Source of the DNA: Akkermansia sp. N21116
Lineage (GTDB): Bacteria; Verrucomicrobiota; Verrucomicrobiia; Verrucomicrobiales; Akkermansiaceae
NCBI RefSeq assembly: GCF_029854705.2
Contig: NZ_CP139035.1
Span: forward strand, 1,054,001-1,118,000
DNA: 64,000 bases
Direction of reading: 5' to 3'
The notes beneath the pieces were generated by a model. It made no database searches and was not told the origin of the DNA. It was given only the letters and a program-made list of their open reading frames with translations. Position numbers and translations under genes: made by a program. Positions 34,953 through 43,432 of the stretch are shown in pieces. The first letter of the stretch is position 1. The number at the start of each line of letters is the position of its first letter.

Positions 34953-36176
34953 TTATTCCGGGTCGAGACTTGCGGTTGCAGAGGAGAGAATGTTGCGGAT
35001 GAGCTTTTGCCGTTCATCTTTGGAGTGGGGCATTGGCTCGGGGTACGAAAATGGATCTCCCTTGTAGTTGCGCAGGGAGATGCCCCGGGCATCTCGGTCA
35101 AGGATGTAGTCGGGGTTGATGGGGATTTTTCCCCCCCCGCCGGGACCGTCGATGACATATTGCGGAACGGCGTAACCCGTTGTGTAACCGCGCAGCCGGG
35201 AAATGATATCGATGCCGGTCTGAAGGGAAGTCCTGAAATGGGAGGATCCCTTGATCAGGTCGCACTGGTAGAGATAGTAAGGCTTGACTCGGCACATCAG
35301 GAGTTTGTGGACGAGCTCCATCTGGATTTCCGGCGTGTCGTTGATGCCGCGTAGAAGGACGCTTTGGTTGCCCAGAGGGATGCCGGCATCTGCGAGCATG
35401 CCGGTTGCCCGGCGCGATTCCGCCGTCAATTCGCGCGGGTGGTTGGTGTGGATGGAGATAAACAGCGGTGCATGTTTCTTGAACATGGAACACAGGGATG
35501 GCGTAATCCTCTGGGGCAGGAAAATCGGAACGCGGGAACCGATGCGCAGAAACTCAATGTGAGGGATGGCACGAAGTTCCGTCAGGATGGCATCGAGTTT
35601 TTCTTCCGGCAAAAGGAGGGGGTCCCCTCCGGAAAGCAGGACGTCGCGTACTTGGGGAGTCCTGCGTAGATAATCCAGTGCTGCGGAAAGATCCAGAGAG
35701 AGGTGGTCGGGACCTACTCCCGAGACTCCGCGGGAACGGGTGCAGTGGCGGCAGTAGGACGCACAACGGTCAGTGACGATCATCAGGGCGCGGTCCGGAT
35801 AGCGGTGAACGAGTCCCGGTACGACCATGTCATCGTCCTCGCCGCAGGGATCCTCCATTTCAGAAGGATCGGCGATGGCTTCATCCACGCGGGGGATAAC
35901 CTGCCTCCTGATGGGGCACTCCGGATCATTCCGGTCGATGAGGGTAAAGAAGTACGGCGTAATGGACAATGCCAGGCGCGAGTGGGTGGCAAACAGGATG
36001 CCCGCACGTTCGTCGTCCGTCAGCGGCAGGAGTTCCTCCAGTTGGCGGAGGGTGCGGATGCTGTGACGCAGTTGCCATGTAGCATCATTCCACTGCACAT
36101 CGGGAACATCTGCCCAAATTCCTCTCGGAAAGGATGGGAAACGGGCCGGTTGGGGTGTGGAAGGGTCCTGCGTCAT
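34953..36176 (-). CDS. kamA: lysine 2,3-aminomutase-like radical SAM enzyme
   Basis: A 407-residue radical S-adenosylmethionine, PLP-dependent enzyme. The cluster-binding cysteines are Cys138, Cys142 and Cys145 (CASYCRHC). SGGDPLLL (about 183-190) and PGGGGKIPINP near 334-344 follow the KamA family, the Lys of GGGK being the PLP Schiff-base position. KamA interconverts lysine and beta-lysine. The C-terminus resembles LRNYKGD of KamA but lacks the cysteine-rich zinc motif of the clostridial enzyme, so it could be a simplified KamA or an EF-P beta-lysylation-type enzyme. ATG 36176 is preferred to the TTG at 36182. Confidence 0.8.
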   Translation of the reverse strand: MTQDPSTPQPARFPSFPRGIWADVPDVQWNDATWQLRHSIRTLRQLEELLPLTDDERAGILFATHSRLALSITPYFFTLIDRNDPECPIRRQVIPRVDEAIADPSEMEDPCGEDDDMVVPGLVHRYPDRALMIVTDRCASYCRHCTRSRGVSGVGPDHLSLDLSAALDYLRRTPQVRDVLLSGGDPLLLPEEKLDAILTELRAIPHIEFLRIGSRVPIFLPQRITPSLCSMFKKHAPLFISIHTNHPRELTAESRRATGMLADAGIPLGNQSVLLRGINDTPEIQMELVHKLLMCRVKPYYLYQCDLIKGSSHFRTSLQTGIDIISRLRGYTTGYAVPQYVIDGPGGGGKIPINPDYILDRDARGISLRNYKGDPFSYPEPMPHSKDERQKLIRNILSSATASLDPE

Positions 36177-36332
36177 AGGCAATTACACTGGCTATGGGTA
36201 ACGATGTCTTGTTGGTAAGTCAAATATCCGTTGCGGCTTGTTGAATTGCTGACGGGGTCTCTGGCGGAAAAAATTGCGTTCACGTTCGTATTCGGGATTG
36301 ATCATTCGTGCGGTTTCAGGCACTTAGCGGGC

Positions 36333-36662
36333 ATGGAAGACGAAATGAATGAGGTGGAACGTAACCATGGAGACCAGCCCTTGCTCCTGCTCATGCAGCA
36401 GTGGGGGCTCGACAATCACGATCTTGTGACGGCTTCCATTGAGCAGCTGACTCATAAGCAGGTGCAACGTGCCCGTCAAGGCCGCCAATTGACCCTCAAG
36501 ATGATGCAGAAGGTGACACGCGCCCTGAACGTGGCTATTTGGTCTCGTCTTTCTGCGGCTCAGAAGGAGGAGTTCATGGAATACATGCATAAGCATCTCT
36601 TCAACTATGCCAAAGGCTATGATCCGGTCTGGCAGGATCCGAACGATGAACTGAAGGGCTGA
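36333..36662 (+). CDS. small protein with possible helix-turn-helix core
   Basis: A 109-residue cytoplasmic protein from ATG 36333; a longer upstream frame looks non-coding. It is almost entirely helical. The segment LVTASIEQLTHKQVQRARQGRQLTLKMMQ is compatible with a helix-turn-helix of Cro/C1 type (about 32-60), followed by two more helices ending HKHLFNYAKGYDP. No family was recognised with confidence. It is divergent from the kamA-like gene and convergent with mazG. A DNA-binding role is only suggested. Confidence 0.5.
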   Translation: MEDEMNEVERNHGDQPLLLLMQQWGLDNHDLVTASIEQLTHKQVQRARQGRQLTLKMMQKVTRALNVAIWSRLSAAQKEEFMEYMHKHLFNYAKGYDPVWQDPNDELKG

Positions 36663-36722
36663 GTCCACTCTTTTCCATGGGGTGTCGCACGCGTTGCGGC
36701 AACCCCGAATGTTCCCGGTATT

Positions 36723-37538
36723 TCAGGAACGCAGGCTTTTCTTAACCTGTTGCCAGCAGGCTTCCATAGTGTCGAGGTCCGCCTCTCCGAGAGGCGTTCC
36801 CTGTTCGTTGAGTACATCCTCCATGAGGTTGAAGCGGGTCTCGAATTTACGATTGGTGGATGTCAGGGCGATTTCCGGATCGACACCGCGCTTGCGGCAC
36901 AGGTTGACGACTGAGAAGAGAAGGTCTCCCAGTTCTTCCTGAACGCGGGGGTCATCGTCGGGATAGGCGAGGGTTTCTTCGCTTTCGGCCAGCTCCTCCC
37001 GGATTTTAGCGATGACACCGTCGGTGTCCGGCCAGTCGAATCCGGCTTTGGCGGCTTTCTTTTGCAGCTTTTTCGCCTTCAGAAGGGAGGGAAGTCCCTT
37101 GCCGACGCTGTCGAGGAAGTGTGCTTTCTCCGCCTTGCGCTCCTGGCGCTTGATCTGGTCCCACTGCGTTAACACTCCATCCGTGTCGCGGACCTGGCTG
37201 GCGGCAAAAACGTGGGGATGGCGTCTGACGAGCTTGTCATTCAATTCACAGGCGATGTCATCCAGATCGTACAATCCGTCCTCCCGGGCGATTTGTGCGT
37301 GGAAAACCACCTGGAGAAGGACGTCTCCCAATTCTTCCCTTAGGTGATTCCAGTCACCTTGCTGGATGGCATCGACGACTTCGTAAGATTCTTCAATCAT
37401 CTCACCGATGATGGATTCGTGGGTCTGTTCCGCATCCCAGGGGCATCCTCCGGGCTCGCGTAAACGTTTCATGATGGAGCGCAGGCGTTCAAGTTGCCTG
37501 GCGGGTTCCTTGCAGGAAATCATTTCATCATCTGTCAT
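36723..37538 (-). CDS. mazG: nucleoside triphosphate pyrophosphohydrolase MazG
   Basis: A 271-residue protein with two MazG modules. The N-terminal module (about 15-115) has CPWDAEQTHESI, then EEL/EESYEV and LREELGDVLLQVVFHAQIA. The C-terminal module (about 165-250) repeats VIAKIREELAESEET and EELGDLLFSVVNLCRKRG. The EExxE and ExxD metal-binding patterns are intact in both. MazG hydrolyses nucleoside triphosphates to monophosphates and limits aberrant nucleotides or (p)ppGpp-linked stress. The start at ATG 37538 removes a long upstream extension with no MazG similarity. Confidence 0.92.
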   Translation of the reverse strand: MTDDEMISCKEPARQLERLRSIMKRLREPGGCPWDAEQTHESIIGEMIEESYEVVDAIQQGDWNHLREELGDVLLQVVFHAQIAREDGLYDLDDIACELNDKLVRRHPHVFAASQVRDTDGVLTQWDQIKRQERKAEKAHFLDSVGKGLPSLLKAKKLQKKAAKAGFDWPDTDGVIAKIREELAESEETLAYPDDDPRVQEELGDLLFSVVNLCRKRGVDPEIALTSTNRKFETRFNLMEDVLNEQGTPLGEADLDTMEACWQQVKKSLRS

Positions 37539-37625
37539 GGCGGAATGTATCCTGCCGTGAACCGTTGCCGTTGCCCAGCAAAAATTCCTCTTTACCAAAC
37601 GGCATTTGCTACGCAAAGTGTCTGC

Positions 37626-37934
37626 ATGGAAGCCCACACATGGAAAGATAGGACGGAAGACGGCGTATTTGTTTACCGTGCCTGCCACCACGCCGGGAAA
37701 TGGACGCTGGAATGTTCTCCGAAAGTCGGTCGCTCCCTGCGCGACGACGTCGAGTGGGTTCCCGTAGAAATGACCCGGGAACATTGGGAGACCCTGCGTG
37801 ATATTCTATGGCGAAAATACCAGCGCAAACGTTGTCCCTGGGAATTTATCGAGAAGATCGACAAACTTCTCGAAGACATGCCCGGCACGCACGATAGCAC
37901 CGGGATTGCTGCCGTGGAAGACGACGAATATTAG
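37626..37934 (+). CDS. conserved-looking small protein, unknown function
   Basis: A 102-residue soluble protein from ATG 37626. It contains ten aromatic residues including three Trp, with segments TLECSPKVGRSLRDDVEW (about 25-42) and REHWETLRDILWRKYQRKRC (about 48-67), and an acidic C-terminus. It appears to be a compact alpha/beta protein with no known motif. It is 17 bases upstream of comF and likely co-transcribed with it. No function can be given. Confidence 0.55.
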   Translation: MEAHTWKDRTEDGVFVYRACHHAGKWTLECSPKVGRSLRDDVEWVPVEMTREHWETLRDILWRKYQRKRCPWEFIEKIDKLLEDMPGTHDSTGIAAVEDDEY

Positions 37935-37951
37935 CTTTTCGGCAGTCTGGA

Positions 37952-38722
37952 ATGATGCCTCAGGGCGTATTCATGCAATGGGCGGACGGGATTTGGCAGG
38001 ATGTCTGCGGTTGGTTTTTTCCTTCGGTTTGTGCCATATGCGGCGACGGTCCTCTGCATCGGACGTGTCTGTGTTCTTCCTGCCGAGCTTCCCTGTCTAT
38101 GGTCGAGGCTCCGATTTGTCCTCGTTGCGGGGAGCCTCTTGCCGGGGCCGTGGGAGAGGTCGGCAACTGTCCGTATTGCGGAGGCGGCAAAGTCCACTAC
38201 GATTTTGCCAGATCCGCTTGCCTGAACAAGGATCACCTCAGGAGCCTCCTTCACGACTTCAAATACGCCGGGAAAATTCATTTTGCCGGAACCTTGGCAG
38301 GATTGATTGACGATCTATGGCACACATGCGACGACCGTCTGGCAGGGGAAGACTGGCTTTTGGTGCCTGTGCCCCTTCACCGCAGGAAATTGAAAAAACG
38401 CGGTTATAACCAGGCGGAAGAATTGGCCTTGATCTTGTCCCGCCTTCGTAAACTGCCGGTTTTGGATGCCCTGATGCGAGGGAAAGATAACGTCAGTCAG
38501 GCGAGCCTCGGCAGGAAGGAGCGCCTCCGTCACGTTCAGGAGCTCTATCACATGCGCCCGTCCGTCCTGCGCAAGGAACTCGTCAAAGACCGCGCTGTCC
38601 TCTTGATCGACGATATCATGACGACCGGGAGTACCGTGGACGTGTGTTCCCGCGTATTGAAAAAAGAAGGCCGTGCCCGTTGCGTCGGCGTCTTGACTGT
38701 TGCCCGGACGGTTAACACATGA
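37952..38722 (+). CDS. comF: ComF-family phosphoribosyltransferase-like protein
   Basis: A 256-residue protein. An N-terminal zinc-ribbon region with paired cysteines (CAICG about 21-25, CLCSSCR, CPRCGEPL and CPYCGGG, up to about residue 70) precedes a phosphoribosyltransferase domain with the PRPP motif LLIDDIMTTGST near 210-221. Family members take part in DNA uptake in competent bacteria and in related functions elsewhere; PRTase activity is not proven. It follows the small gene at 37626 and precedes the thioesterase gene by 42 bases. Confidence 0.82.
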   Translation: MMPQGVFMQWADGIWQDVCGWFFPSVCAICGDGPLHRTCLCSSCRASLSMVEAPICPRCGEPLAGAVGEVGNCPYCGGGKVHYDFARSACLNKDHLRSLLHDFKYAGKIHFAGTLAGLIDDLWHTCDDRLAGEDWLLVPVPLHRRKLKKRGYNQAEELALILSRLRKLPVLDALMRGKDNVSQASLGRKERLRHVQELYHMRPSVLRKELVKDRAVLLIDDIMTTGSTVDVCSRVLKKEGRARCVGVLTVARTVNT

Positions 38723-38764
38723 CTTTGCATTGACGCACCGGACTCTGAAGGTCATGATGAATAG

Positions 38765-39187
38765 ATGAACAGGGAACCTCTTAACCTGACGACGCGGAAT
38801 GAAGTCATGTTTTACGATACCGACTGTGGAGGGGTCGTTCACAATCTCGCCTACCTGCGCATGATCGAAGAATGCCGGACCAAGCTGGGGAGCCTTCTTG
38901 GTATGAATTACCGTGACTTGGGGGAGGAACAAACTTTTACCGTCGTTGTCCGGCATGAGATTGATTACATCCGTCCCGGAGTCATGGGAGATACCATTGA
39001 GACCAAAGGCTGGGTTAGTGCTATGGAAAAAGCGTCCTTCTGGTGCGATTTCGAGATGAGACGAACCTCCGATGGGGCTCTGCTTGTCAAAGCTCACCAG
39101 AAACTTGCCCTTGTCCGTATGCCTGCCGGACGACCGACTCGCATCCCTGCGGAATGGCGGGAAAAGTGCGGACTGATAGACGAATGA
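38765..39187 (+). CDS. hotdog-fold acyl-CoA thioesterase (YbgC/4HBT type)
   Basis: A 140-residue hotdog-fold thioesterase. The motif FYDTDCGGVVHNLAYLRMIEECR (about 16-38), with the catalytic Asp and the His/Tyr region, is diagnostic of YbgC/4-hydroxybenzoyl-CoA-type enzymes. VRHEIDYIRPGVMGDTI follows. They hydrolyse short-chain or aromatic acyl-CoA and are sometimes linked to the Tol-Pal system, whose genes are not seen here. Length is normal. It is the last gene before tRNA-Lys. Confidence 0.87.
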   Translation: MNREPLNLTTRNEVMFYDTDCGGVVHNLAYLRMIEECRTKLGSLLGMNYRDLGEEQTFTVVVRHEIDYIRPGVMGDTIETKGWVSAMEKASFWCDFEMRRTSDGALLVKAHQKLALVRMPAGRPTRIPAEWREKCGLIDE

Positions 39188-39270
39188 CCGGATTTTTTTT
39201 GGTTTGGAACAATTAATGCTTGCCAAATAGCCCATTCCGGTATTTATTTTCTCCCGCTTCTGGCACCAGT

Positions 39271-39346
39271 GCTTGGGTAGCTCAGTTGGTAGAGCAGTAG
39301 ACTTTTAATCTATTGGTCCCGGGTTCGAGTCCCGGTCCAAGTACCA
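39271..39346 (+). tRNA. tRNA-Lys (anticodon UUU)
   Basis: A 76-base tRNA gene with all four stems. The acceptor pairs 39271-39277 with 39336-39342 and ends A-CCA, with CCA encoded at 39344-39346. The D arm contains GTAGCTCAGTTGGTAGAGC; the T arm has GGTTCGAGTCC. The anticodon loop CTTTTAA is flanked by a 5-bp stem with UUU in position 34-36. It is a substrate of MnmA and MnmE encoded in this window. A terminator follows 5 bases later. Confidence 0.95.
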
Positions 39347-39351
39347 TTTAT

Positions 39352-39386
39352 AAAGCCCCGTCAGTCTAATGGCTGACGGGGCTTTT
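39352..39386 (+). terminator. rho-independent terminator of tRNA-Lys
   Basis: A perfect 13-bp stem (AAAGCCCCGTCAG and CTGACGGGGCTTT, 8-base loop) ends in four Ts. Because both strands read as a hairpin with A- and T-runs, it may also end transcription from the opposite side. Confidence 0.85.
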
Positions 39387-39455
39387 CCATTGTTGAGAAC
39401 AAGTCGTGGTCAAGCCCGGAATAGAGGGAATGCCGATTCCGAGGCAAGCCAAATC

Positions 39456-40358
39456 CTAGTCTGCGTTTTTACAATCGCTTTTGATCTTTTCCCAGGATTG
39501 GATGAGGTCGATGTAGAACTGCCTCATATTGTCTTTCCACGGAGTGGTAGTGACCTCGAACATGAAGGGCCCCTGGTAGCCGTCCTCCTGAAGTTGCCGG
39601 ATGAGGGGAACCCATTGAATGACTCCTTTGCCGGGGATCCAGTGGCGTTCGTTGATCCGGTCATAGTCGGAGATGTGGAGGGTGGCAATGCGCTTCCCCA
39701 CGACTTTTGCGTAATGTTCCTGGTTTTCTTTCAAGAGGTGGTTGACGTCGAAGCAGTTATCGATAAAAGGATTGTCTTGGAACAGTTTCGTTGCTTCTGC
39801 GGAGTCATTGATCAGGCAGGTGCGAGGGAGGCACTCGATGGCGAGGCGTACCTGATAGTCCTTTTCAACCTGGGGAGCCAGGGTTTGCAGGGTCTTCTTC
39901 AATTGGCGGAGTTTGGCTTCCCGCTTATCGGCGGGAATAGGTTCAAAACTGGGATGCAGGATAGCCTTGTGGTAAGGACCGATGCGGCGGGCCAGTTCCA
40001 GAGAGGAGATGATGTTGGAGACGCATTTCTCGAGTTTGGCCTGATCCGTTTCCGAGGGGTCGAAGTCGGGACCGAACGGAATGTGGATTGACCAGATTTT
40101 TAAACCGGCTTGTTTGGCAGCTTTCGCGTAGGTATCGATTTGTTTACGGACGGTTGCCTGGTCGTCGATGTCGCAGGGAGTCATGTCAAGTTCCAGCCAT
40201 TTGAAGCCGGCTTCCCCCGCCCAGGCAATGTTTTCTTCCAGATCCTGATTGTTTAAGGGGATAGACACGCCAGGTTCCCAGCTGGGTACGCGATCCGTTT
40301 CAGCCTGGCAGCAGAGAATGGCGGCTAGGGCAGTGATGAGTGAGCATAGAACTTTCAT
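39456..40358 (-). CDS. exported sugar phosphate isomerase/epimerase-like TIM-barrel protein
   Basis: A 300-residue protein with a signal peptide (MKVLCSLITALAAILCCQA) and an AP-endonuclease-2/xylose-isomerase-type TIM barrel. Diagnostic segments are FKWLELDM (about 52-59), IWSIHIPFG (about 89-97), RLAIECLPRTCL with a metal-ligand Glu (about 170-181), CFDVNHLL (about 205-212) and HISDYDRINERHW (about 232-244). Metal ligands Glu, Asp, His and Glu are present. Exported members in glycan-degrading bacteria are often isomerases or epimerases of unknown substrate. It lies downstream of the GH2 gene but is separated by a terminator. Confidence 0.75.
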   Translation of the reverse strand: MKVLCSLITALAAILCCQAETDRVPSWEPGVSIPLNNQDLEENIAWAGEAGFKWLELDMTPCDIDDQATVRKQIDTYAKAAKQAGLKIWSIHIPFGPDFDPSETDQAKLEKCVSNIISSLELARRIGPYHKAILHPSFEPIPADKREAKLRQLKKTLQTLAPQVEKDYQVRLAIECLPRTCLINDSAEATKLFQDNPFIDNCFDVNHLLKENQEHYAKVVGKRIATLHISDYDRINERHWIPGKGVIQWVPLIRQLQEDGYQGPFMFEVTTTPWKDNMRQFYIDLIQSWEKIKSDCKNAD

Positions 40359-40408
40359 ATGAACAGACTACGTTTGTATGTTCCAATTATTTTCACATGA
40401 ATGCAAAA

Positions 40409-40447
40409 TCCTCCCATCCAGCCTGTTTTTTCTGCCGGATGGGAGGA
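40409..40447 (-). terminator. terminator of the GH2 gene at 40470
   Basis: On the minus strand, an 11-bp stem (TCCTCCCATCC and GGATGGGAGGA, 17-base loop) is followed by ATTTTGC. It lies between the GH2 stop codon and the TIM-barrel gene, so the two are probably separate units. Confidence 0.6.
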
Positions 40448-40469
40448 AAACCCAAAAGAGGAGAAGTGT

Positions 40470-43238
40470 TTATTTGTTGTGGAAACGGCGGGTTGTTTCG
40501 TCGTTCTTCTGGTCGGCGGGTTTGATATGGGGATCTCCGAATATGGAGTCGAGCTGGGCGATGCTTAGTTCCGAGGCAGGAGAGAAACGGTCGCTGCCGA
40601 CGTATTGCCGGATGGAATGGAGTAATTGGCGCGTGGCTGGCCGTTTGTCCATGTCTTTGTCGATATCGACGCAGAAGACGAATAGTTTGCCCTTGCCGAC
40701 ATTGGCTTCGAAGGCAATACCGAGTTTCCTGTTGAATTCATAGGTATCGATGCTCTGGATGACAGGAGTCAGGGCACGGGCATCCGTGAGATCAAGGGCG
40801 TGGGCGTTGTTGAGGATATCCCACCACTGCCAGTCTGCGTACTTCTCCGTCGGGAATTCGGCGAAGGCTGGGTTGTCCTTGTGAATCAGTGTTCCGATAA
40901 TGAAGGGATCCCATCGGAACATGATTGGATTCCAGAAAAAGCTGGAGAACTTCGTCTTGCGTCCCTTGATGTCCTTGGGTACGAGAAGGACTGTTTTACC
41001 GTCGGCGAGCGCCTGCCTGGCGGAATCGTCCCAAAAGCGGGCCAGGACGAAATTATCGGCTGTTTCCTGTTTCTGTGAGGCGGGATAAACCCAGATGTCC
41101 CACGAGTTTCGCAGGCCGTCTTCGCGGTTGACATTCAGAGTATATTTGCCGGGAGCAGCCACTCCTTCCAACGGGATGGAAAGTTTACCGATGGGATCTA
41201 CCGTCGAGCAGGGCGTCTCCTTCATGTCCAGAGTGCCTTCGCGGACGGCTTTTCCGTCCTGTCCTGTGAGTTGCCAGGCAAGTTTGTTAGCTGGCAGCGG
41301 GGTATTGCCGAAGTGATAAACTTCCAGTTCCGATTCGAGCGTATCTCCCTGGGAATAGACGCGCTGGGGGATGCGGCAGAGAAGGACGCTCGGCGCACAG
41401 AATTCGCGGAATTGTTCCGGCGATATCAGCCCCTTGCTTTCCCAGAACGAGTCCAGAATGCCGACGAAAGCCGTTCCCTGGCCGGGGTAGTCGTTCAGCC
41501 CAAGCATTTGGAAGCCGCCGGATTTCGAGGAGCGCAAAAGGGCTTCCACGACTTCCTTGTATTGCAGGACGGTGTGGGCTCCCGTGGCTTCAAAGAATTC
41601 CTGTGCCTGTCCCAGCATGCCGTTGTCGGCGAGGCGTTCGCGGAAGATTTCAAAATTCCGTGGCAGGAGGACTCCCGTGTACTTTTTCATTTCGTCGAAG
41701 TTCGGGTACATACAGCGCTGTCCGGCTTCGTGGGCGATGACGGGTACGTCGAAGTCGGATTCTTTGTTGCGGTCCCACATAGTGGAAGGCTTGCCTTCGT
41801 ACACGGTGATGGAACCCTTGGGGGTGACGTGGGAGGTGTAGAACTGGTCGGATGGGACGTGCTTGCGTGCCGTGGCGACGGAATAAAGGTGGCGCGAGTC
41901 ATGAGCCTGTCCCTTTTTAATCAAGTCTTCCAAGACATTGTAATCGCCCATCAGTTCATTGCCGTTGCACATGAGGAGGAACGAGGGATGATTGCCGTAT
42001 TCGTCCAGGATGGCATATAGTTCCTTTTCGAAAAAAGCGCGGCGGTCCGGGTGCTTGCCGATATCCCTCACCCACAGAGGGAGTTCCGCTTGGAGATAGA
42101 TACCGATCTTGTCCGCGGCCTCGAATGCGGCCCGGGGCGGGCACCAGGAATGGAAGCGGGCATGATTGAGACCGTAGTCCTTAAGGGTTCGGAAAATCCT
42201 CTCCCATTCCGCCGGATCGGCGGAAGCATAACCCGTGATGGGGAAGGTAGCGTTGTCTACTGTACCGCGCAGATGGATGTCGCGCCCGTTCAATTGGACA
42301 TGATGCTTGCCCTGAGCTACTTCGCGCATGCCGAAGGTGACGGTATGGGAGTCCTTTTTGCCTTCCGGGCCATTCCAGGTAACGTCGAGGTCGTAGAGAT
42401 TGGGGTCGATGTCGTTCCAGAGCTTGACGGAATCTCCGAGAGCCACCGTTCGGGTGACTGTGGTCTGGTCGCTGTTGGCAGTCGTGACATCGAGCTCGTT
42501 GTTCGCGATACTGTGCCCGTCTTTATCCTTGACCGTGAATATAAGTTTGCCCTGTGCCTGCTCTTTGTCGGCATTGGAGAGCGTGGTATCGATGCGGATG
42601 GATTTGTCGGTGACGTTGGGGGAGACTTTAACCTTGTCGATGTGGAGTTTTTCCCGGGCGGTTAGCGAGATTTCCCCGACAATCCCGTTCCAGTTGGTCT
42701 GGGTGTTTTCCGTGACGGCATGGCTCCATGCCTGATCCATCGGATACTTCATCCTGTTGTCCATGCGGATGGTGATCGTGTGATTCCCCGGCGTGAGCTG
42801 TTTACCGAGCTTGAACCTGTTGGGCGTGCTAAGGCGGTCATCGGCTCCTGCCGGCTCCCCGTCGACATATACCTTCGTATCCCAGTGGCAACATTCCAAC
42901 GTCAGTGTGATGTCCTTGTCTTTCCATTCTTCGGGAATGAAGACTTCCTTCTGGTACCAGGCGGGACCGACGTATTCGAACTTCCTCGTCAGGCGGTCGA
43001 TGTGCCGGGCCGGATTGTCGATGCCCTTGCCTGCCTGATCCGTCGTGCCGGGAAGCTGGATCGTGTCGTTCAATTCCCGTTTGTACAGGGCGGAAACCTT
43101 GTATTGACCGTAATCGGCAATATCGAGCTGGAATTTCCAGGTACCCGACAAGTCCATTGTTGCCGGAAAGCTGGCGCCCATGGCTCCGGAAACAAAAAAG
43201 AGAGATGCCCCCATCAGGGCTGAGAGACGAGTAGACAT
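40470..43238 (-). CDS. exported GH2-family glycosidase
   Basis: A 922-residue secreted glycoside hydrolase. The signal peptide is about 1-21. A jelly-roll domain (about 28-195) and an immunoglobulin-like domain (about 198-305) precede the TIM barrel (about 310-600). Glu428, in NGNELMG after NHPSFLLM, fits the acid/base; Glu504, in VIAHEAGQ, fits the nucleophile. A long C-terminal part (about 620-922) includes a beta domain. The family covers beta-galactosidases, glucuronidases and mannosidases; this is a divergent member whose specificity cannot be read by eye. It is divergent from the GH95-like gene. Confidence 0.85.
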   Translation of the reverse strand: MSTRLSALMGASLFFVSGAMGASFPATMDLSGTWKFQLDIADYGQYKVSALYKRELNDTIQLPGTTDQAGKGIDNPARHIDRLTRKFEYVGPAWYQKEVFIPEEWKDKDITLTLECCHWDTKVYVDGEPAGADDRLSTPNRFKLGKQLTPGNHTITIRMDNRMKYPMDQAWSHAVTENTQTNWNGIVGEISLTAREKLHIDKVKVSPNVTDKSIRIDTTLSNADKEQAQGKLIFTVKDKDGHSIANNELDVTTANSDQTTVTRTVALGDSVKLWNDIDPNLYDLDVTWNGPEGKKDSHTVTFGMREVAQGKHHVQLNGRDIHLRGTVDNATFPITGYASADPAEWERIFRTLKDYGLNHARFHSWCPPRAAFEAADKIGIYLQAELPLWVRDIGKHPDRRAFFEKELYAILDEYGNHPSFLLMCNGNELMGDYNVLEDLIKKGQAHDSRHLYSVATARKHVPSDQFYTSHVTPKGSITVYEGKPSTMWDRNKESDFDVPVIAHEAGQRCMYPNFDEMKKYTGVLLPRNFEIFRERLADNGMLGQAQEFFEATGAHTVLQYKEVVEALLRSSKSGGFQMLGLNDYPGQGTAFVGILDSFWESKGLISPEQFREFCAPSVLLCRIPQRVYSQGDTLESELEVYHFGNTPLPANKLAWQLTGQDGKAVREGTLDMKETPCSTVDPIGKLSIPLEGVAAPGKYTLNVNREDGLRNSWDIWVYPASQKQETADNFVLARFWDDSARQALADGKTVLLVPKDIKGRKTKFSSFFWNPIMFRWDPFIIGTLIHKDNPAFAEFPTEKYADWQWWDILNNAHALDLTDARALTPVIQSIDTYEFNRKLGIAFEANVGKGKLFVFCVDIDKDMDKRPATRQLLHSIRQYVGSDRFSPASELSIAQLDSIFGDPHIKPADQKNDETTRRFHNK

Positions 43239-43393
43239 GATAATTCTTGTACGTGAATCCGGGTAGATATCTTACAGAAAGAAACCGAAGATTGGGTTTT
43301 ACATGGTGGAGGTGCAAAGAGGTATACGGAAGTGGAACAGGAAGAATGGAAGAAGAGTCCGTCTGGGGAATTCTCTGTTGACTTCATGGCATT

Positions 43394-43422
43394 TTGACAG
43401 TAAGTCTTACGAGTTCTTAACT
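43394..43422 (+). promoter_or_regulatory. predicted promoter of the GH95-like gene
   Basis: Perfect TTGACA (43394-43399), 17 bases, TTAACT (43417-43422), 10 bases to ATG 43433. A second overlapping pair, TTGACT about 18 bases upstream with TAAGTC, may also be used. Confidence 0.6.
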
Positions 43423-43432
43423 CTTATCTTTT

